Assembly: GCF_001640805.2 (NCBI RefSeq)
Contig: NC_066853.1
Coordinates: 26,800,378 to 26,864,377, forward strand
Source of the DNA: Lates calcarifer
Taxonomy: Eukaryota > Chordata > Actinopteri > Centropomidae
Reading direction: 5' to 3'
Length of the DNA stretch: 64,000 nt
Position numbers and translations under genes: made by a program. This document shows positions 57,379 through 64,000 of this stretch, in pieces (position 1 is the stretch's first letter; every line of letters starts with the position of its first letter). Under the pieces are notes generated by a model. The model was not told where the DNA came from. It was given only the letters and a program-made list of their open reading frames with translations, and did not search any database.

Positions 57379-57470
<92 letters not shown>
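57379..57470. repeat. (TG)n(AG)n compound microsatellite
   Basis: About 44 nt of TG passes directly into about 48 nt of AG, then a short G run. The all-purine strand could form a triplex. Confidence 0.96.
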
Positions 57471-57474
<4 letters not shown>

Positions 57475-59929
57475 TGGTATATACACCCTTACAAACCAAT
57501 TTAGTGAGAGCAGGAGCAGGAGAGAGTTAAGCTGCAGAGAGACAAGAGGCATCAGATGTTTTTGGTTTTTTTCCTCTCTTGTTCTCAACTGTTTTCCTTC
57601 AAACAAACATGACTAAGTGAGAACTTTAAGCTTTTAAAATCAGAGCGTTAACACTAAAATGGATTATCTATGGCAGAAGTGACGTGATTTTAGACAAAAA
57701 AGTCACTGGAGGAAATTGATTTGCTAATATGGATAGTAAGAGAAAAAATCTCCGTCTGTTAGGGACGGAGTATGTGAAGACATTCTTACAATATCTGTGA
57801 CTGAGTTATATTATTGTACAAAATAAAATAATATAACAACATTTTTTTTCTAATTTAGGTGATGAAGGAAATAGAAATCAGACACAGTGTACATGATATG
57901 ATGGGACTGGACCAGTATTAGACCTATTTTAGACTGATAATTTTAATAATAATATTTCATTTTTAATAATAAAATTATATTTGAAAATAAATGATTTTAC
58001 GTTGATTATTCAAAATATATGTGCTTTTTCATGTCAATTCTAGGTAAGGGTGAAGAAACCTACAGGACCAAAAAAATCTTTATTCTGATATCAGACCAAC
58101 TAACTAACTAGTAATTTATTTATTTTAGGGTGGATTTCATAAGACCTAATTAAGAGAGAGAGCAGATTTTGATAGTAAATAATGACCTTAGGCTCTCCTT
58201 AATATGAAAATCAGAGCAATGTGCACATTATCACCACATAGATACACATAAAATATGGCTCCAAATAAAAATAAATTAATAGATAAATCTGCAAATAAAA
58301 TCTAGACTTCCAACCTGTTAAGTTCTTTAAAGGGGACTTTAACTAGGCCATCAGGAAACATTTGCGATTTTAATTCAGGTGATGTTTTAAGCTAGGAGAT
58401 AAAGATGAAGACAAAACAAAATAATTTCATCATACTTTTCATCCACAACACAACATAAGACATTAACTGTATATTGTATGTGAAAAATATTTTCAACAAT
58501 ACCAACAATTCAAAAACAAAACAAAAATCTCAATTAGACATGAGACCCGTGTCAATATGTGATTACAAACAGAGCAGAGCGTTTGAAGCTGAACGAGAAG
58601 ACGTCTCCCCATCCGACCTCCCCGGTCAGAGAGGAGACTGACTGCATCCGTTGCTCTGTCTGGGTCTAAATGCTTCTCCTTTATGACTCTCCTTTTATAA
58701 CTCCATGGTCTGAAGGAGAGGAAACAATAAGAGAGGCCAAGAGGAGATAATGACACGTCTGTGCTGCTGTCACAGCCATCCTACACTTCTTTTTGTATGA
58801 AAATCACTGGATCAAACTGAAACGTTCAACATTTCCTTCAAGATGATAACATAGTAACAGTGAATAATGGTGATATTCCTGCAGAGTTCAGTCAACTCTT
58901 TTCTTTAATATGACTGGTATTTTGTTAATTATTTTATCACAGCAGCTCTGTCTTCTTCTATTTGTATTAATGATCAGACACCCACAGCCATCTTCTGTTC
59001 TACACTGCAACCAAAATCATACACGCTGTGGTCAACCATATAGATTTCATTTGATTTCTCCAATTAAAAATGACCCTGATCTAATGCTGATTGATTGACA
59101 TTAAAGTTAAATTCAGCTGTGACAGAGGCTCTACTTGAGAAACTGGTAACAACGGTAAAGCTGCTTTGATCTGAATTTAGCCAGCAGAGTTTTGACAGCA
59201 TCACAGTCTAAATAAATGGCATGTCAAAAACACTTAGACATGATTTGAGTAAACAGGAAATCTCAGAGTAAAGATGGAAAAGGTCTCTTTTCAGGATCAT
59301 AGATGTTTTATCTTAAAGAAGGTAAATCTATGAGGTTATTTATGCTGTGTCACACTCAAATATCATTAGTAAATTAACCCAACTTACTAAAACAAAATTA
59401 ATTTATCCTAAAACTAATTAAATATATTTTCAGTTCATTCCAAATTATCTCAACTTTCCCTCAATTTTCCATCATTTGTCTTTCACTAAATATGCATGAA
59501 TGTGTTTCACAGACACACTGGTGACTTATGAGAGTTGCTAACAATCCACTACCTTGCAATGAGCAACATGTAGGAAGAATTCAACTCTGAGGACTGACAT
59601 ATCCATATTTAGATATAAGTGTTGCTTTTATATAGTATATCCTGTACAGCTGCAAAAGGTCAGAAGGTGTAAGGTATAAACCATATAGAATAAAGAGATA
59701 TTTGCATTATATTTTATATATATTGTATACTTAACAATTATAACAATCAAGAGTGTATCTTGCCAACAGACTTGTTCATCCCTAGCACTAGTGTAAGATA
59801 AATACTTCTTAAGGTTTTAAGCTTCAGGAACACAATAAATATAGGTGAAATGACAGAAACAGAAAAAAAATTATGAAGATCCACACGCGGCACAGAACAA
59901 AGGCAGGATGTTAAACCTATTGATTGTGT

Positions 59930-60420
59930 GACGATGGAAGGCTTTGGCTTTTCAGAGTGTGCACTTTTCACATGGCAGGCAATAAGCTGGAAGCCACAAG
60001 TGCGTCTGTGTGTAATGGCAAGCCAGCTTTATTTCTTTATCTCTACCTTACAATTTTACAAATCAAATAATGATGAGTGCAGCGGCGAGCACCCGGTGTT
60101 AAGAGGGTTTAGTGGTTGTGGAGATTGAGTTATTAGGGTTCATATAAAAAGGACAGAGGTCTCTGACGGAGCCCAAATGCCAGCCAAGATACATATTCCT
60201 TGCACTGTGTATTTTTGGTTGCTTTAAAAGCCCTAAAAGTACAGGGGAAGGCTAATTTTCAGGGTAAACAGCTTGTTCGATTGCAGTGTGGTTTTGCGCT
60301 GAGCTCTCCATTTACTGACTCAAGCCAAGCTGGGCTCTGGCTCCTCTGCCGACCACAGGGAGAAGCCTACCAACGGAGCCTGCAACAAATACAAGCCACT
60401 AACACAAGCTTACCTTTGAT
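59930..60420. promoter_or_regulatory. Strong candidate intronic enhancer
   Basis: 490 bp of repeat-free sequence with TTTCACATGGCAGG (59966-59979), CAGCTTTATTTC, CAAATAATGATGAG (60063-60076) and GGCTAATTTTC (60249-60259). It is long, unique and compositionally uniform, unlike the surrounding intron. Open frames within it have no family similarity. Confidence 0.42.
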
Positions 60421-61536
60421 GGCACACAACTGTTAAATCAAATGTACTGAGTGATGTACATACCCTAATCCTCTTGACTATATGGCAGGTTGAGGGAAAA
60501 AAATGCTTTTAAAAGAACATCTGCTTCTTTTAGAAAGCTATTTGCCATTTCCCATTTCCTGCTGACGAGTAATTTGTAGGTTAAATTATAAGGATATATA
60601 GAGTAGGATCTGAATGGGATGCAGGATTCTACGTGGCCAATAAAATACACAAATCACTACTCAGGGTAAAAACAAAATCATTTTCTCAATTGTTTAAAAA
60701 AATCTTAAATATCTTAATGTATGATGTCTAAAGACACAAGGGTCTCACCTCCTCCACTATATTCTAAACACAATAATAAAAAAGGAAAGAAAATGCCAGA
60801 AAGACAAAAATTATAGCGAAGAGGTCTTTACATTCAACACAAAACTTTTCAAACGGCCCCTAAAAAAAGAAAAAAGCAAACTCCAAAACAGGATTGAAAG
60901 TTGTTTTAGCTGGAGGAAGTGACCATTCATAAAAAAAAAAAAAGGCCAGAGAAATAACCCCGCTCTTTCTCTGTTGTTTGATTTGTATCAAGGCAAAACC
61001 CTCACACAGCTCAAGCTTTACAAGTCCTTTCCTCTCTGTCTGTCTCTGTGTGGAGGTCAGACTAGCTGCTCTGCTCCTCCCTCTCTATACTGCTGGGAAT
61101 CCTGACCACACAGCACCACATGGAGGACAACTCTGGTACTAAAAGACAGGGCTACCACCAAGTGTTACAGCAGAATTCCATGACTTCAGGTAATAGTAAA
61201 TATAGAGGACTTCCATGACCTACGATATTCTCCGTGCTTAATGTATGATCGCCTTTATAATGTTTTTTTGTTTATTGTTTTTTTTTTTTTTTTTTTTATC
61301 CCAGTTAGGCTGAAAGTGTTGAATATTTTGAAAGAATAAATTACTAATGTTACTCCTTAAATATTCCATAATGTTTCCCCCATTCTTTGCCTGTTACTGT
61401 TTATGTGAAGCTTCACTGAGATACAGAAGCACAATACAAAAATGTGTCTCAGATAGAGCTACATGTCAGGGGTGGGAGACATCTCTTGCACAAACTCTTG
61501 CATTACACACACATACAGTATATATCTTGACAAAGA

Positions 61537-61593
61537 CAGACAGACACAGACAGGCAGACAGACAGACAGATAGACAGAAGATAGATAGATAGA
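61537..61593. repeat. (ACAG)n/(GATA)n microsatellite
   Basis: Repeats of ACAG/GCAG change into GATAGATAGATAG at the right end. Confidence 0.9.
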
Positions 61594-62929
61594 GTAGCGA
61601 GGTCAGAGCAACAACAATGGGAGACAGAAGTAAGAAAAGAGAAAAACCAGGTAAAAGGAAAGAGCAAAGTTAAAATTAAAAAAGGTGCACATGTGGGCCC
61701 ATGGTGGCTTCACAAATGCTGGTTAGCTCCATCTCAGGCTGGACACTAACTAATCCATGGCAGACAGCTCATCATGATGATGACTGAACTCTGAACACGC
61801 TAATTTGCTCTGTTAAATCCATCTACTATCTGTGCGAGAGAGCGATTTCACAACATCTTTGATTGTACTCGGTAACTGTTTAACTTACAGTAACTATACT
61901 GTCAAAAACAGGGTCACAGAGAGGCCACGTACATACGTGTCACACACCAGCAGTTATGAGGTAATGTTTCCTTGGCATCGACCTCTGCAGAGCGTTGGTG
62001 TTTTTCACCACAGGACGATGACTGACGAAAGGGAGTGCTGGGGGAGGAGGGAGGCGAGATAAAACAAAAGTCCAAACCCAAATAAGCAAGCCATCAGCCT
62101 CTAATAGCAGAAAGGAAGTGTCCCTTTATCAACAAGTGAATTAACAGTTTCCCGTCACACCTTGTTTTCTGCCTCCCCCTCTCTCTCTGAACCAGTGCCA
62201 GGGCCCAGATGGCCCCATGATCAGACCACCAGGGCTTCTGCTCTGTGAGGAAACAAATCTGTTGCACTGACTAATAGCCTTGTGTTGATGTTTTACGGTT
62301 GGGAAGTGTATGACCAGTGCTGTGTATACACACAAAACACACCCATGCATGTTGAAAAATGCCATATGTGACAGTTACGCCAAAAGTCAGAACTGCCGTA
62401 AAGGTGTCACAGAAAAGGGGAAAGCACTGAATTTAACAGTGTTTCACGCTAAAAGTAGAAAGACTGACCCTAAATCAGAAGACAGACGCCTAATATCCAA
62501 CTACAGCACTAGAGGGCAAAGTGTAGCCCTTCACAAAGAATTATGAACCCAGGTCAAATGAAAAATCAAAGATCGTTTTTTGATTATTATGATCAAGTTG
62601 TTTTTGGAGTGCTCCAAACCTGCACTGCACACTGCTGCATTATACAGTACTATGGTTGGATGTGAAAAACATCTGAATAATAAAACTCTACAGTGGCTGC
62701 CATATGCCTGCAATAGCCTCAATAACCTCTGCCCTGTGCAGAGAAACTGCACTTACTAATCTAGCCTTGTATGCACTGGGCCGCAGACAAACCACATTTT
62801 ACTGTGTGGGACGTTCACATTATGGGTCATCACCTCAAATGACAATACATTGATCACACAGAGGAAAGACTTTGGGAAAAAAAAAAGGGGGGGGGTGTAC
62901 TGTATACAGGGACGTAAATAGACATTCCA

Positions 62930-63180
62930 GATTTTAACAGTGACAAGAAGACGGCCAATTGCAGCCTCTATTTTTAGGTGCGCCAGCGGCCTGGGCTGGC
63001 AGCTTTGAGAAGGATGTGTACTTTTCTACAGTTCCTTCCCAAAAATCAATGCTGTCCTCACTGGCGACAATCACAGAGCAGCTGTTGTGGCTAGGTGGCC
63101 CGGCCCCGGCTTGCCTCACCCTGCTGGTTTCTGCCAGCCTAAGAAAACCGCCTTCACTGCCCAAAATTCACACCCTACTC
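62930..63180. promoter_or_regulatory. Candidate conserved element, open on both strands
   Basis: GC-richer unique block (GCGCCAGCGGCCTGGGC near 62980-62996). Open frames of about 75-86 codons run through it on both strands, which usually reflects a lack of T/A-rich stops rather than coding. I did not match it to BCAS3 or another protein. Confidence 0.38.
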
Positions 63181-64000
63181 ACAAAAACAGGCGGAAGGCA
63201 GACACAAAAGCAAATGTGACTCAGTGTGTGAGTGTGTGTCAGTTTGCATCCGGTGAAAACTGCACAAATTATGGAGTTTGTATCAATGCTGGTGGCAGTG
63301 GTGGAGGGGTGCTGGAAATCTAAATTTACATGTGGCAGGATGCGTTGGAGCCAATTTATCTTCCAAACAACAGACACCAAGAGACCTACATGACCTTACC
63401 CCACAGAGATCTCACTGGTGAACTGTTAATGACCTACTGTGTTATGTGCTTTTGGTATTCCTGCACTATATGAATACATGCCTGCTCATGAAGGTGAGAA
63501 TCATCTTGTTTTGGTGCAAGAGTTTGTCTGACAAGTCTTATTTATTATTGAATGCACAACACCCAGAGGAGCCCCTGAAAATGCTCTACAACATATCAAA
63601 TTGTATAGTTGAAAATCTCGTGAAGACTCTGCTGTCATAACCATTACATTACAAAATACTGCATATAAAATACTGCAATAATACTACTACTAATTCTGTT
63701 TTCAAGCTGATGAGAAACAAAACTGAAAATTGCCTTAGGACTACAGGCTTGTCAAACTAATATCACAGGCATCTATTCAGAGGAAACTAAATGACTTTAA
63801 AAACTTCACTATGCAGGAAAAAGACAACACAATCTTCACTGTAACAACTGTGTGTAGGCTTGCAGAGTAATGTTATAATTGGTTTGAAAGCCATAATGAT
63901 AAAGGTGAAAGAAGAAAATTGTTTCTAGGCATTTTGTCCAAATTTCTCACTATTAGCAGTTTCTAGAGTTGGTGGTGGGTGCCCCCCAGGTTTCCTTGAT

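Noticed and set aside
62150..62260. GC-balanced stretch considered as an upstream bcas3 exon
   Set aside because: No frame matches the BCAS3 residues expected before exon B, and no in-phase splice pair was found.

Overview
The window is vertebrate, almost certainly ray-finned fish, nuclear DNA. It holds only spliced, intron-split coding sequence. It is crowded with long (CA)n/(TG)n microsatellites and carries decayed Tc1-like and hAT-like DNA transposons typical of teleost genomes. A percomorph-type teleost is my best guess, but no sequence here fixes the species. No prokaryotic gene, operon or CRISPR array is present.

One protein-coding gene is recognisable: bcas3 (BCAS3 microtubule-associated cell migration factor, 'rudhira'), on the minus strand. 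Seven consecutive internal exons were found at 48714-48864, 33217-33341, 32919-33084, 32739-32836, 22396-22496, 17372-17568 and 16443-16540. Every junction is GT-AG, and the split codons join in phase across all six introns. Together they give 936 nt (312 codons), matching roughly residues 500-825 of the about 928-residue vertebrate protein. The N-terminal beta-propeller part lies beyond position 64000, and the last ~100 residues, stop codon and 3' UTR lie before position 1. Only about 1.5 % of the window is coding.

Layout from the 5' side of the gene (right) to the 3' side (left): 48865-64000 is part of a large upstream intron with several candidate regulatory blocks. Exon B follows, then a 15.4-kb intron (33342-48713) holding an hAT-like remnant and further candidate regulatory blocks. 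Exons C, D and E form a tight cluster at 32.7-33.3 kb, with a truncated Tc1-like element ending about 40 bp from the exon E donor. A 10.2-kb intron (22497-32738) has a dense candidate regulatory stretch at 27.7-30.4 kb. Exon F follows, then a 4.8-kb intron with a nearly complete dead Tc1-like element (18609-19864) and a common fish interspersed repeat. Exon G, an 831-bp intron with a head-to-head Tc1-derived inverted repeat, and exon H come next. At least 16.4 kb of the next intron closes the window.

In vertebrates the 3' end of BCAS3 faces TBX2 and TBX4, and its long introns are thought to host regulatory elements for such neighbours. By that synteny tbx2 should lie to the left of position 1. 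This makes the non-repetitive, homeodomain/forkhead/GATA-motif-bearing intronic blocks the most interesting content, but their conservation is inferred from appearance and has not been measured. I found no convincing undescribed system; the best leads are these blocks, the intronic hairpin and the TG-repeat splice acceptors.
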